Source: DTQF01 sp038874185 (GTDB lineage Archaea; Micrarchaeota; Micrarchaeia; CABMEP01). Taken from it: a stretch of DNA of 43,109 nt. The translations under genes were made by a program, and so were the position numbers. The notes beneath the pieces were generated by a model that saw nothing but the letters and a program-made list of their open reading frames with translations, was not told the origin of the DNA and did no database searches. The DNA lies in assembly GCA_038874185.1 (NCBI GenBank), contig JAVZCX010000003.1:1-43109 (forward strand). The letters run 5' to 3'. Within the stretch, counting starts at the first letter, position 1. The number at the start of each line of letters is the position of its first letter. Below, piece after piece: positions 1 to 8,424 of this stretch.

Positions 1-908
1 TAAATGCAGACGAGTATGCAAAAGACCAAGTTTTTGATTTTGCATTATGGAAGGCTTGGACTCCTGAAGATGGAGAGGTTTATTGGGATACTGAAATCGG
101 AAGAGGAAGGCCTGGCTGGCACATAGAGTGTTCAGCAATGTCAATGAAGTACCTAGGAGAATCTTTTGACATTCATTGTGGAGGTATAGACCTCATATTT
201 CCTCATCATGAAAACGAAATAGCACAGGCAGAGGGAGCATCAGGAAAGCCGTTTGTAAAATATTGGCTACATAATGCACATATTCTAATAAACGGCCAAA
301 AGATGTCAAAGTCGTTAGGCAATTTCTGGACTCTTAAAGACGTTCTTGAAAAAGGAGTAAAGCCAGAAGCAGTTAGATACCTATTTATTTCATCCCACTA
401 TAGAGAGCAATTAAATCTTTCAATGGAAGCGCTTGAAGCTGCACAGAATTCAGTCAATAGGATTTTTGAATTCATGCGAAACCTTGATTTGGTAAAGAAT
501 GAATATAATAATCCGGATGTAAAGCAAATTATAGAAGAAGCAAAGAATAAATTTGATATGGCATTGGAGAATGATTTCAATACCCCTCAAGCCATCGCAA
601 TAGTATTTGATTTTATAAAAGAAATAAATATTCTTATGAATGAAAAATTATTGGGCATAGATAATGCAAGAGAAGTAAAGAAGGCAATGTTTTATTTTGA
701 CGATGTTCTAGGCATCCTTGACTATATGAAGAAAAAAGAAGAGCAGCTCCCGATTCCAAAGGAAGAGATTGAAAGATTAATACAAGAAAGAAATGAGGCA
801 AGAAAGCGAAAAGATTTTGCTAAGGCAGATGAAATAAGGAATAAGCTTAAAGAAAAGGGAATCCTGCTTGATGATACCAAAGAAGGAACAATTTGGAAAC
901 TTGCTTAA
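1..908 (+). CDS. cysS: Cysteinyl-tRNA synthetase, 3' part
   Basis: Class I aminoacyl-tRNA synthetase that charges tRNA-Cys in the cytoplasm. The start lies outside the window. The frame is open from base 3, so about 302 C-terminal residues are visible. The early HIECSAM segment (about 117-137) carries Cys and His of the zinc site that recognises cysteine, HHENEIAQ follows, and KMSKS (about 300-314) is the ATP-binding loop. The rest is the helical DALR/anticodon-binding region, ending in the conserved RKRKDFAKADEIRN segment and a short tail. All landmarks are intact. An internal ATG at 138 is not the real start, because coding continues upstream of it in frame. Confidence 0.97.
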   Translation, partial: NADEYAKDQVFDFALWKAWTPEDGEVYWDTEIGRGRPGWHIECSAMSMKYLGESFDIHCGGIDLIFPHHENEIAQAEGASGKPFVKYWLHNAHILINGQKMSKSLGNFWTLKDVLEKGVKPEAVRYLFISSHYREQLNLSMEALEAAQNSVNRIFEFMRNLDLVKNEYNNPDVKQIIEEAKNKFDMALENDFNTPQAIAIVFDFIKEINILMNEKLLGIDNAREVKKAMFYFDDVLGILDYMKKKEEQLPIPKEEIERLIQERNEARKRKDFAKADEIRNKLKEKGILLDDTKEGTIWKLA

Positions 909-954
909 TCACATATTTTCATTTTTTCGTTAGTTGCCGAATAGAGATAGAAAT

Positions 955-966
955 CTTTATATATAT
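955..966 (+). promoter_or_regulatory. TATA-like box of a leaderless promoter
   Basis: A CTTTATATATAT stretch lies about 25 nt before the ATG at 985. That is the usual archaeal TATA-to-start distance, and there is no Shine-Dalgarno site between them. This suggests a leaderless mRNA and supports 985 over the in-frame TTG at 934. Confidence 0.5.
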
Positions 967-984
967 CATTTGTTTGGTTTAATC

Positions 985-2172
985 ATGGGAATGTGGGAGT
1001 TCTTCAGAAAGAAGGACAATGAGCAAAAAAATGCGGAAAAAAATTCATTTAATGAAAAAACCTCTGACTCCGCTAATTTTAATTCCGCAACTCACAATAA
1101 ATTCGGTGAGCCAAAAGAAGAAAAAAATCCATATTTTCAAGACAATATTCCAACACCAGAGCAAATTGACGCATCCATTCTTAACATTCCCATTGACATA
1201 TCAAAATTAGTTGTTACATCTTCTGTTCCTGATCATAAAATTGCCTCTATGATACTCTCAAACATCTTTTTAATTCCAAGAAATATGAAAAGAGCTGAAG
1301 ATTCATGGCCTTACTATCATGAAAATATAGAAACAAATAAGAAGATTCAAATTGAACTTATGGAGAGAAAAGCAAAAGAAGATTTAATCGAATTAAAAGG
1401 AAAAGGAAAGAAAGCAAAAATTAGATTTTATGAGCTGCTAAGAGAAAAAAGAGAAACCATGCAGAACTATTATGACGAGTACGAAAAATCAATAGGACTG
1501 AGTATACAAAAAATAAGGGTTGAAATAATACCTATTGAGAAAGAAATTTCAGAATCTAAGTATAAACTTAATGATGTAAAGCAAAAATTAAATGCAAACA
1601 GGTTAATGCAGCTGGAAAAGATCAAGGAATACAACCAGCTTTTAGATTCCAACGTTAAATCGCTTACAAAAATCAAAGATGCTGTTAAAAATATTCTTTC
1701 TTTGAAGAAACTATGGCAGGCAGCGCATATAGTTGCATCATACATAGTTGCATTTTTCGGAGCGACAGAATTGGTTAGGACAGAGCAATTTAAGTTATTT
1801 ATCAAGGACAAATTAGCAAAGTTTTCAGCAATAGGCGACTTCATATCCTCTAACTTTACTATTGTTCAGGGAATAGCAGCAGGATTAATATTCTTGATAA
1901 CAATAGGCATGTATGATAAATTTGTAATCGATTACCTAAAGAGAAGGGCAATTAAAAAGGAAATAAATGAATTAGTTAAGCGAGAGAAAGAATACGCGCA
2001 AGAGCTCGAAACAGTTGAACAGAAAATATCAACACTAAAGGAGGAAAGAAACAATAAAGTAAAGTCAGAGATTCAAAAAACAGAACAGGATATTGAATTC
2101 ATGTATGAAGATTACAAATTAAAAATTTCAGAGATAAACAAAGAAATGAGTTTATTGTTTAAAGAAGAGTGA
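985..2172 (+). CDS. Unknown coiled-coil membrane protein
   Basis: I do not recognise a family. The 395-residue protein begins with MGMWEFFRKKD and a polar, Asn- and Lys-rich stretch of about 80 residues. Long Glu/Lys-rich helices that look like coiled coil follow (about 100-240). Two hydrophobic segments at about 245-265 and 291-313 could form a membrane hairpin, and a second coiled coil runs to the end (about 315-395). There are no cysteine clusters or catalytic motifs. A structural or membrane-tethering role is possible but is a guess. The start is chosen from the TATA-like box about 25 nt upstream; the frame is open back to a TTG at 934. The gene stands alone between cysS and the convergent dinB. 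Confidence 0.7.
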   Translation: MGMWEFFRKKDNEQKNAEKNSFNEKTSDSANFNSATHNKFGEPKEEKNPYFQDNIPTPEQIDASILNIPIDISKLVVTSSVPDHKIASMILSNIFLIPRNMKRAEDSWPYYHENIETNKKIQIELMERKAKEDLIELKGKGKKAKIRFYELLREKRETMQNYYDEYEKSIGLSIQKIRVEIIPIEKEISESKYKLNDVKQKLNANRLMQLEKIKEYNQLLDSNVKSLTKIKDAVKNILSLKKLWQAAHIVASYIVAFFGATELVRTEQFKLFIKDKLAKFSAIGDFISSNFTIVQGIAAGLIFLITIGMYDKFVIDYLKRRAIKKEINELVKREKEYAQELETVEQKISTLKEERNNKVKSEIQKTEQDIEFMYEDYKLKISEINKEMSLLFKEE

Positions 2173-2278
2173 TTTGAGTAGCCCGATATTGATTATTCAA
2201 TGATACGATTTATTTGATATGTGATGTATAATTTTTCACGTGCTATTTTTATCTTAATTCTAATGTCAATTCATCAAC

Positions 2279-3364
2279 TTATATGTAATCACTTATTCTT
2301 GCACTCTCATCATATTTCCCATTTTTCTTTTTTAGGTTGGATATTTTTAATCCTATAAGTCTGATTTTTTTCTCAAAAGGGTAAAAACTAGAAATAAGAT
2401 ACAACCCCTCTTTCTTTATGTCTTCTTTTCTTTTTGAATAGCTCTCCAATGTGGTGCTTCTCGTGTGCGTTTCAAAACCTTCAAACCTCAATTTCAGTGT
2501 TAGCGTTTTGAATTCCACATCCTCCTTTTTGCATTCTGCTTCCAATTCATCAGAAATGACATCGATAACCTCAATGATCTTATCCATGTCATCAGTGTCT
2601 TTCTCAAATGTATGTTCTCTACTGAATGATTTAGGAGAATATTCGGTTATAATTTCAGAATCATCCATGCCTCTTGCATAACCATACACGTCTTCTCCAA
2701 ATTTGCCTAACCATTCCTGTAATGTTGTTTTGCTGACTTTTATTAAATCAGATATTGTTTCTATTTTTTTGTCTTTGAGGAATTCACTTGTCTTTGGGCC
2801 GATCCCTGGGATGACGCGTACATTTAGTGGATTTAAGAATTCATGGACTTCTTCAGGCGTTACCATAGTTAGTCCGTCAGGCTTTTTATAATCGGATGCT
2901 ATCTTTGCAATTAATTTATTAGGCCCTATTCCTATCGAACAGCTTAGGCCCATTTTTCTTACTTCATTTTTTATATCTTCTGCCTTTTCTTTAGCATTTT
3001 CATAATTATTCAAGCTACTCAGATCTAAATACGCCTCATCTATGCTAGCGATTTCAATCTTATCGCTGTATTTTCTTAGCATTTTCATTATCTTTTCTGA
3101 GACCTGTAAATAGTAATCGAAATCAACAGGAAGGAATATGCAATCTGGGCATTTTCTGTAAGCGACGGATATGGGCATGCCTGATCTTATTCCAAATTTT
3201 CTTGCTTCGTACGAAGCTGTGCTTACAACTCCTCTCCCTTTGCCTCCCTTGGGGTCAGCGCCTACAACTACAGGTTTTCCTTTTAATTCGGGTCTTCTTA
3301 ATTCTTCGCACGAGGTAAAAAAGCTATCCATATCTACATGCGCTATTATTCTTCTTTTTTCCAT
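2279..3364 (-). CDS. dinB: DNA polymerase IV, Y-family translesion polymerase
   Basis: Distributive, lesion-tolerant DNA polymerase (DinB/Dpo4 type, 361 aa, normal length). The palm has AHVDMDSFF with metal-binding Asp11, and SIDEAYLDL with Asp109 and Glu110. The fingers segment VGADPKGGKGRGVVSTASYEARKFGIRSGMP is typical, and the HhH thumb motif IPGIGPKTSEFL and the little-finger domain follow. The C-terminus ends in ARISDYI, where archaeal relatives often have a PCNA-binding peptide; the canonical Gln is absent. GGGGGTAGAG directly precedes the ATG. The gene follows the CDP-alcohol phosphatidyltransferase gene by 13 bp on the same strand, so they are probably cotranscribed. Confidence 0.95.
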   Translation of the reverse strand: MEKRRIIAHVDMDSFFTSCEELRRPELKGKPVVVGADPKGGKGRGVVSTASYEARKFGIRSGMPISVAYRKCPDCIFLPVDFDYYLQVSEKIMKMLRKYSDKIEIASIDEAYLDLSSLNNYENAKEKAEDIKNEVRKMGLSCSIGIGPNKLIAKIASDYKKPDGLTMVTPEEVHEFLNPLNVRVIPGIGPKTSEFLKDKKIETISDLIKVSKTTLQEWLGKFGEDVYGYARGMDDSEIITEYSPKSFSREHTFEKDTDDMDKIIEVIDVISDELEAECKKEDVEFKTLTLKLRFEGFETHTRSTTLESYSKRKEDIKKEGLYLISSFYPFEKKIRLIGLKISNLKKKNGKYDESARISDYI

Positions 3365-3377
3365 CTCTACCCCCAGT

Positions 3378-3968
3378 TCAGTAAATTATTTTCATTATTC
3401 TCTGTATCGCACTTATGTTTGAAAGAACAGCAAGAATTATTATTATGTATTGGAAGGCAGCAAGATTGAATTCTGCAATTATAAGTCCTATTGTGTATAT
3501 TCCAACTCTTTCAGCTCTTTCTAGTATGCCACCCCTCAGATCTTTTTTCAATTCCTTTTCAGCTGCAGCTGCCTTTACATAAGTAGTTATCATAGCGCCG
3601 AACAAGAATAAAAATATCCATGCATGGAACTCAAACATAATAGGCTGCCATTGGATAAATACGAGAGGGAATATGAAAAGAAATTCGTTGTATCTGTCAA
3701 TTACAGTATCTAAAAATGCACCAAATTTTGTAACTTTTTTAGTTTTCCTTGCAACTGCACCGTCAATCAAGTCCATCAAGCCAGAGATAATTATCAGGAT
3801 TGCACCAAATAAAAAGTATCTATTGATTATAGACAGGAATGCCGCTATTGCAACCGCTAGAGATGCAATAGTCCAAGTGTTTGGAGATATGTTAAACTGT
3901 GAAAAATTCTTTCCTATCCATTCTCGAATGTTTTTAAGTGCTTTATTCTCAGATTTTTCAAAAAGCAT
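3378..3968 (-). CDS. CDP-alcohol phosphatidyltransferase, probably archaetidylinositol-phosphate synthase-like
   Basis: Integral membrane enzyme of phospholipid headgroup synthesis (196 aa). It carries the complete family signature D-x2-D-G-x2-A-R-x8-G-x3-D-x3-D at Asp66, Asp69, Gly70, Ala73, Arg74, Gly83, Asp87 and Asp91, within about six hydrophobic segments. In archaea this family makes archaetidylinositol phosphate, archaetidylserine or archaetidylglycerol phosphate. The DTVIDRYNE segment and small size fit the inositol-phosphate branch best, but substrate cannot be settled by eye. GTGATGAA precedes the ATG. It is first in a two-gene unit with dinB and is transcribed divergently from the primase genes. 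Confidence 0.88.
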   Translation of the reverse strand: MLFEKSENKALKNIREWIGKNFSQFNISPNTWTIASLAVAIAAFLSIINRYFLFGAILIIISGLMDLIDGAVARKTKKVTKFGAFLDTVIDRYNEFLFIFPLVFIQWQPIMFEFHAWIFLFLFGAMITTYVKAAAAEKELKKDLRGGILERAERVGIYTIGLIIAEFNLAAFQYIIIILAVLSNISAIQRIMKIIY

Positions 3969-3978
3969 TTCATCACTT

Positions 3979-4007
3979 CATCTATAGCTCAATACATCTA
4001 TAGCTCA
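3979..4007. repeat. Direct repeat in divergent promoter region
   Basis: CATCTATAGCTCA occurs twice (3979-3991 and 3995-4007) at a 16-bp period between the divergent phosphatidyltransferase and primase units. It may be an operator pair or part of the minus-strand promoter. TCACTA also recurs at 4005, 4016 and 4030. Confidence 0.5.
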
Positions 4008-4029
4008 CTAATCTTTCACTAGCTTGTAT

Positions 4030-4064
4030 TCACTAGAAATGAAGTTAGAAAAGAAATATAAACT
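4030..4064 (+). promoter_or_regulatory. Promoter of the sRNA/primase unit, shared with polD
   Basis: The module reads TCACTAGAA, then ATGAAG, TTAGA and AAAGA, then a TATA box AAATATAAA at 4054-4062. It matches the polD promoter (35160-35193) at about 31 of 35 aligned positions with one 2-nt gap. Initiation about 25 nt past the TATA box would fall near 4083, just before box C of the C/D sRNA candidate. Confidence 0.7.
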
Positions 4065-4082
4065 ATTTCCTGTAAGAATTAA

Positions 4083-4155
4083 TCTAGTGATGATACGAGG
4101 TATTGCTGAGCTGCAATTTTTGCAAGCCGTGAAGATAAGAGGATAAGCTGATCTC
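4083..4155 (+). ncRNA. C/D box guide sRNA candidate
   Basis: All four boxes of an archaeal C/D sRNA occur in order. Box C is GTGATGA (4087-4093), D' is CTGA (4106-4109), C' is GTGAAGA (4129-4135) and D is CTGA (4148-4151). The two guide intervals are both 12 nt, TACGAGGTATTG and TAAGAGGATAAG, as expected for fibrillarin/Nop5/L7Ae particles. The D'-C' spacer (19 nt) can fold on itself (GCTGCAA against TTGCAAGC). A TATA box sits about 29 nt upstream of box C. By the D+5 rule, the guides would methylate an A within CAATACCTCG and a U within CTTATCCTC. I cannot name the targets. It may be processed from the priL mRNA leader. Ends are approximate. Confidence 0.7.
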
Positions 4156-4177
4156 TTAAGTTCCTCGCTAATATATT

Positions 4178-5212
4178 ATGTGTGGGAAAATGACTAGTCT
4201 AAATAACCTGGAGCAGCTAAGATTCGCTGCTAGATATCCGTTCTCAAAGACGGCTAGAAGTCTTCTTTCACAAAGCAGCTTCAAGATTGATTATGAAAAG
4301 ATTCAGTTTGCAAAGAAACGAATAATGGAAGCTCTTTTTGAGGAGAAGGTTTCGGTTTTGGTAATCGGAGACGAATCGCTCTACGAAAAATATCTAGTTT
4401 CATATCCATTATCAAGAATGATAATCTCACTCTTTGATTCGCAAGTAAGGAATAAGTTTGTGAACAACGAGGTCAAACGCGCATTAGCAAATATCACTGC
4501 AGATAATTTCGAGTACATCGATGAAGCGAAAAGAGTTGCCAAGGAAATGGATATTGAATTAGATGGATTAAAGATATCTGTAGAGAAATATCTTCTTTAC
4601 GTTCCAAAAACAGAAGAAGGAAGACTGGTTTTTCAAAATCTTAAAGACGGAATGATATTACTGAATGAAGCTACCTTCATGTCTTTTATTTCAGAAGTTA
4701 TAAGACAAAACATAGAGTCAGGCATTCCAATTCCAAAGGAAAACTTTCCTGAAGAGCTACTTGGCGATATAGAACAGGTAGCAAAGGAGATAGAAATGGA
4801 GGTTAACAGAAGAAGAGAGGCAAAGGAAAAAGTAGCAGTTATGTTTGCTAAATCCACAGGAGAGATGGCTCCTTGCATGGCAAAGATTTTAGAAAGAGCG
4901 AGAAATGGAGAAAATCTTCCACATTTTGCAAGAGTTGCAATTGCATCTTATTTACTTAAGAGAGGAAAATCTATTGATGAGGTAGTTGAGGTATTTGCCA
5001 ATACTCCGAACTTTGATGAGAAGATAGCAAGATATCAGGTTGAGTTCATAGCAAAGAAGGGATACAATCCGCCTTCATGCCAGATGATGGAGTCGTACGG
5101 TTTGAGGCTTCCAGAATGCGGTTGCCTTGGCGAAAAAGGACATAAGAATCCTTTGCAATACGGCACAAGGTCGATCAAAAGGAGCAGATTACGAAGCAGC
5201 AAGAGATCTTAG
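4178..5212 (+). CDS. priL: DNA primase large subunit
   Basis: Regulatory subunit of the archaeal/eukaryotic replicative primase, which makes RNA primers together with PriS (about 344 aa). Four cysteines expected to bind a 4Fe-4S cluster are present: Cys233 (APCMAKI), Cys301 (PPSCQMM), Cys314 and Cys316 (ECGCLGEKGHKNPLQY). The N-terminal helical domain opens with LRFAARYPFSKTARSLL, typical of PriL. The tail is short and Arg/Lys/Ser-rich. The start may be 4178 or the ATG at 4190 (MTSLNN); neither has a strong Shine-Dalgarno site. The priS start follows 8 nt after the stop, so the two subunits form an operon. Confidence 0.95.
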   Translation: MCGKMTSLNNLEQLRFAARYPFSKTARSLLSQSSFKIDYEKIQFAKKRIMEALFEEKVSVLVIGDESLYEKYLVSYPLSRMIISLFDSQVRNKFVNNEVKRALANITADNFEYIDEAKRVAKEMDIELDGLKISVEKYLLYVPKTEEGRLVFQNLKDGMILLNEATFMSFISEVIRQNIESGIPIPKENFPEELLGDIEQVAKEIEMEVNRRREAKEKVAVMFAKSTGEMAPCMAKILERARNGENLPHFARVAIASYLLKRGKSIDEVVEVFANTPNFDEKIARYQVEFIAKKGYNPPSCQMMESYGLRLPECGCLGEKGHKNPLQYGTRSIKRSRLRSSKRS

Positions 5213-5220
5213 GTGTTTTT

Positions 5221-6366
5221 ATGGACGAAGAGACGTTTGTAACAGAAAAGTTTAGACATTACTATTCTAATCATTGGACAAAAGCACCGAAGAAAGTGCA
5301 CACAAGAGAGTTTGGTTTTGGCGGATGGTCGAAAAAAATAGAATCCAGGCACTACTCGTTTTCAAGCGAGAAGGAGCTGAACGCATATTTGGGAAGGAAC
5401 GCTCCGTTGTTTATTTCGTATTCAGAAGCGCATTACAAATACCCTGCAGCTAGGCCTATTGAAAAGAAGGAGTGGATTCAAGGCGATTTGGTCTTTGACA
5501 TAGATGCAAATGAATTGGGAATGCCGTGCACCGAGAAGCATGGAAAAGAATGGGTTTGCGAGAAATGTATGGATAGGGCCAAGGAATGCGCATTAAGATT
5601 GATTGATGATTTTCTTGTAAAAGATTTCAACATACCAAAAGAAGAGATAGAGGTTAATTTTAGCGGGAATAGAGGTTACCACATTCATGTATCAACCAAG
5701 TTCCATTCATTAAAAACATATGGAAGGAAAGAGATCGCAGATTACGTGAATGCCAATGGATTGGATTATGAGCATTTCTTTTATCAGGATCCAATCCATA
5801 AAAGAATCATAGGTCCTAAAACAAACGATGGCGGTTGGAAAGGAAGAATTGCAAACTTTGTTGTCAAACATATAAAAGAAAGATCGCTTGAACAAATCGG
5901 AATTCATAAAAAAACAGCTGAGAGATTCTATTCAAGGATTGACGCAGCAGAACAGATTTCAAATGGAAATTGGGAAGCGGTTTATGTATCGGATAAGAAG
6001 AGGTTCTTTTCTCAGATTGTTGAGGCAATAAAGAAAGATCAGGCTGCATTTGTAGATGAGGGAGTGACATTTGATACAAGCAAGCTTATAAGAATGCCGG
6101 ATAGCATTCATGGAGAAACAGGCTTACTCGCACAGAGGTTTGATATAAACAGTTTCGACAAGTATGATTGGACATCAAGGCCAATCATATTTTCAGAAGA
6201 CCCTATGAAGATTTATGTAGATTCATGTGCAGAATTCATTCTTAAGAGCCAAACATTTGGCCCATACAAGAACCAGATTGTAGAACTGCCAGAATATGCA
6301 GCAATTTATTTGCTATGCAAGAAAGTTGCTGTTCTTCCAGAAAATAAAGACAGACCAATTAATTAG
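5221..6366 (+). CDS. priS: DNA primase catalytic subunit
   Basis: Catalytic subunit of the archaeal/eukaryotic primase (381 aa). The catalytic acidic pair is in DLVFDIDANE (Asp93 and Asp95). A zinc knuckle follows, with Cys103 in MPCTEKHGKEWVCEKCMDRAKEC. NFSGNRGYHIHV is the characteristic SGxRGxHxxV motif that contacts nucleotide. The C-terminal DTSKLIRMPDSIHGETGL segment matches the conserved RLPxSxHGxTGL motif. Its ribosome-binding site TAGGTG overlaps the priL stop codon, which indicates translational coupling and balanced subunits. Confidence 0.97.
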   Translation: MDEETFVTEKFRHYYSNHWTKAPKKVHTREFGFGGWSKKIESRHYSFSSEKELNAYLGRNAPLFISYSEAHYKYPAARPIEKKEWIQGDLVFDIDANELGMPCTEKHGKEWVCEKCMDRAKECALRLIDDFLVKDFNIPKEEIEVNFSGNRGYHIHVSTKFHSLKTYGRKEIADYVNANGLDYEHFFYQDPIHKRIIGPKTNDGGWKGRIANFVVKHIKERSLEQIGIHKKTAERFYSRIDAAEQISNGNWEAVYVSDKKRFFSQIVEAIKKDQAAFVDEGVTFDTSKLIRMPDSIHGETGLLAQRFDINSFDKYDWTSRPIIFSEDPMKIYVDSCAEFILKSQTFGPYKNQIVELPEYAAIYLLCKKVAVLPENKDRPIN

Positions 6367-6434
6367 TTAATCTAAATTCAAAATTTAAACCGTAAGCTTT
6401 ATTTACTTCAAATGCTTCTTATTTTTGTGGTGAA

Positions 6435-7067
6435 ATGATTTTCGAAGAGAAAAATAATTCAAAGCAATCCGATAGCAAAGAAGGAATGAGTTTCGAGGCA
6501 GCTAATTTCATAAATAATGAAGAAATAATGAAGCCATATGATAAAAGGCAATACAACGATTCTCTTGCACAATATTCAAAGAAAGGGATTATTTCTGAAG
6601 ATCAAATCATTATAGTAAGGAATCTGTTAAAGAAGAAGGATCCAGAATTGATAAAGAAGTTAAAATGGCAAACTTTGTCATATCTGATAAAAGATTCTAA
6701 TCTTGGAGTTAGAAGAATTATTTCGTATTCGCTTAGATTAAATCCAAATCCTGAAAAAGCAAGCGCCTTGCTCATACAAGCGCTAGAAAAGGAAAGAGAT
6801 TGGATTGTGAAGGAAGAGATGATTAATTCTTTAGCTGAGATAGGTATGAAATTTGATAAAGGAAATCAAATAAGGGAGGAAATCGAACTTTCTATACTTC
6901 CATTTCTTTCAGACAAGCGCCACGTTATTAGAATGGCATCCCTAAAGGCAGTAGCAAAGTTAAAAATATCTGAAGCAAAGTCTGAATTAAATTCGATGTC
7001 GATTTTAGATCCGGTATTAAATGTGAGAGTAAAGGCAGCACAGATTTTACAGGATCTTACAGAATAG
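6435..7067 (+). CDS. HEAT-repeat protein
   Basis: A 210-residue, all-helical protein. After a charged N-terminal 60 residues there are about four HEAT-like helical pairs, for example LKWQTLSYLIKDSNLGVRRI, DWIVKEEMINSLAEIG, KRHVIRMASLKAVAKL and DPVLNVRVKAAQILQ. HEAT repeats are protein-binding scaffolds; the partner is unknown. GTGGTGAA lies just before the ATG. It sits between priS and the GINS gene on the same strand, so a replication-linked role is possible by context only. Confidence 0.8.
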   Translation: MIFEEKNNSKQSDSKEGMSFEAANFINNEEIMKPYDKRQYNDSLAQYSKKGIISEDQIIIVRNLLKKKDPELIKKLKWQTLSYLIKDSNLGVRRIISYSLRLNPNPEKASALLIQALEKERDWIVKEEMINSLAEIGMKFDKGNQIREEIELSILPFLSDKRHVIRMASLKAVAKLKISEAKSELNSMSILDPVLNVRVKAAQILQDLTE

Positions 7068-7181
7068 AATGGTTTTTAAAACGATATCGGAATTTTACTT
7101 GAACAGACGAATGTAATAATTAATATATATTTCTGTTAAATCAATACTGTTTCTATAACCCTTCACTTTTAAGATGATTAT

Positions 7182-7736
7182 ATGGAAGAGATTACATACG
7201 ATGAACTTATGAGGATACATGCAAGAGAAAAAGGTTCAAGACTTTCAGCAATACCTTCAAACTTTTATCAGCTTGCAGGTAGACTTCTCGCATCATATGA
7301 TAAATCAGACCCAAGTGGAATGAGAGAATACAATAATGCATTGAAAATGATAAAATTCATATATCAAAGAAGGTTGGAGAAGGTTTTCAATTATATTCTT
7401 AGCTATGATAAGGAAATAGAACTTCCTCCAGAAATGTTGGATAAAGAAAGAGAGATATACAATCAGATAGTCCCAATTGTTCAGAAATTCAATAATGAAA
7501 CTGACCACGAATTAGTGTGTCAAAAGGTCGAATGTGATAAAACAGAAGAACAAATCACTTCTGTCCTTAAAACGAAGCGAGACAAATTAAAAATAATTCT
7601 CTTAAAAGACGTTGATGAATTTGTTGGGGCTAATGGTTCTGTGATTGGGCCTTTCAAACAGCAATCGGAAATTGAGCTGATTGCAGAAGATGCAGAGATA
7701 TTAATCCAGATTGGAGCAGCCAAGAGACTAGAGTAA
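7182..7736 (+). CDS. GINS complex subunit (Gins51/Sld5-like)
   Basis: Subunit of the archaeal GINS complex, which links MCM helicase and GAN/RecJ in the replisome (184 aa). The N-terminal two thirds are alpha-helical and open with ITYDELMRIHAREKGSRLSAIPSNFYQ, where the LxxIPxxFY segment typifies the Gins51 class. A small C-terminal beta domain (KIILLKDVDEFVGANGSVIGPFKQQSEIEL) is the GINS B-domain, and its C-terminal position is that of Gins51. It lies downstream of the primase and HEAT genes, a familiar replication neighbourhood. Confidence is high for GINS and lower for the subclass. Confidence 0.85.
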   Translation: MEEITYDELMRIHAREKGSRLSAIPSNFYQLAGRLLASYDKSDPSGMREYNNALKMIKFIYQRRLEKVFNYILSYDKEIELPPEMLDKEREIYNQIVPIVQKFNNETDHELVCQKVECDKTEEQITSVLKTKRDKLKIILLKDVDEFVGANGSVIGPFKQQSEIELIAEDAEILIQIGAAKRLE

Positions 7737-7899
7737 TTTTAGTTTTTTATTATATTTGGTAAAAAGAGTATTGAATTGTATTTCAGACATATATACTAAT
7801 ATTTTTATATTTATATGTAAATATTAATATAACAATCTCCTAATTGTGATTATTTCACTATGGAATTGTGTGTTTTTGCTATTTAAAGGAGCTGATGAT

Positions 7900-8187
7900 A
7901 TGAAAATGGTTGATACGATTAGAACATATTGTCCAAATTGCAATAAGCATACCACTCAAAAGGTTAAGCTTTATAAGAAAGGAAAGCAATCACCTTTTTC
8001 AGTTGGTCAAGCAAGATATGACAGAAAACTTACAGGTTATGTAGGTAAGGTCAAGGGTAAGAAATCTGTCAAGAAAATGGGCAAGCATCAAAAAGTAATT
8101 CTTGAATGCACTGAATGTAAAAAGAAGCAAGAAAGAATAATTGGGACAAGAACAAGGAAAGTTCTTGAAATAACTAAGAAAGAATGA
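7900..8187 (+). CDS. rpl44e: 50S ribosomal protein L44e
   Basis: Archaeal/eukaryotic large-subunit protein near the tRNA E site (95 aa). It has YCPNCNKHTTQKV at the N-terminus and ECTECKKKQ near the C-terminus, so both CxxC pairs of the zinc site are present. The basic middle, with SPFSVGQARYDRKLTGYVGK, is close to the family consensus. The ATG at 7900 is preceded by AAAGGAG about 8 nt upstream. The frame is open back to 7846, but the extra residues look unlike the family. It is first of a translation gene group with S27e and aIF2-alpha. Confidence 0.96.
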   Translation: MKMVDTIRTYCPNCNKHTTQKVKLYKKGKQSPFSVGQARYDRKLTGYVGKVKGKKSVKKMGKHQKVILECTECKKKQERIIGTRTRKVLEITKKE

Positions 8188-8226
8188 GCAAAGATATTCA
8201 TTCTTGAAATATCATAAGGTGATACG

Positions 8227-8400
8227 ATGAAGACTAATTCAGAATCAAAATTCTTGTTAGTAAAGCATGAATGCGGAAATGAGCAATACGTATTTAACAC
8301 AGCGAAGAGAACTGTTATGTGCAGCTTATGTAAGAAACCACTTGCAAAACCTACAGGTGGTTATGCAAAAATACTTGGTAAGATAACAAAGGTTGTTTAG
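8227..8400 (+). CDS. rps27e: 30S ribosomal protein S27e
   Basis: Small-subunit zinc protein of archaea and eukaryotes (57 aa: MKTNSESKFLLVKHECGN...). AKRTVMCSLCKKPLAKPTGGYAKI matches the second half of the family. The second CxxC is intact (CSLC). In the first pair, the leading cysteine is replaced: the sequence is KHEC, leaving one Cys with a nearby His. AAGGTGATACG precedes the ATG. It lies 39 nt after L44e and 24 nt before aIF2-alpha, the standard archaeal order. Confidence 0.93.
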   Translation: MKTNSESKFLLVKHECGNEQYVFNTAKRTVMCSLCKKPLAKPTGGYAKILGKITKVV

Positions 8401-8424
8401 TATCATATCAATAAAGGTAATTAA

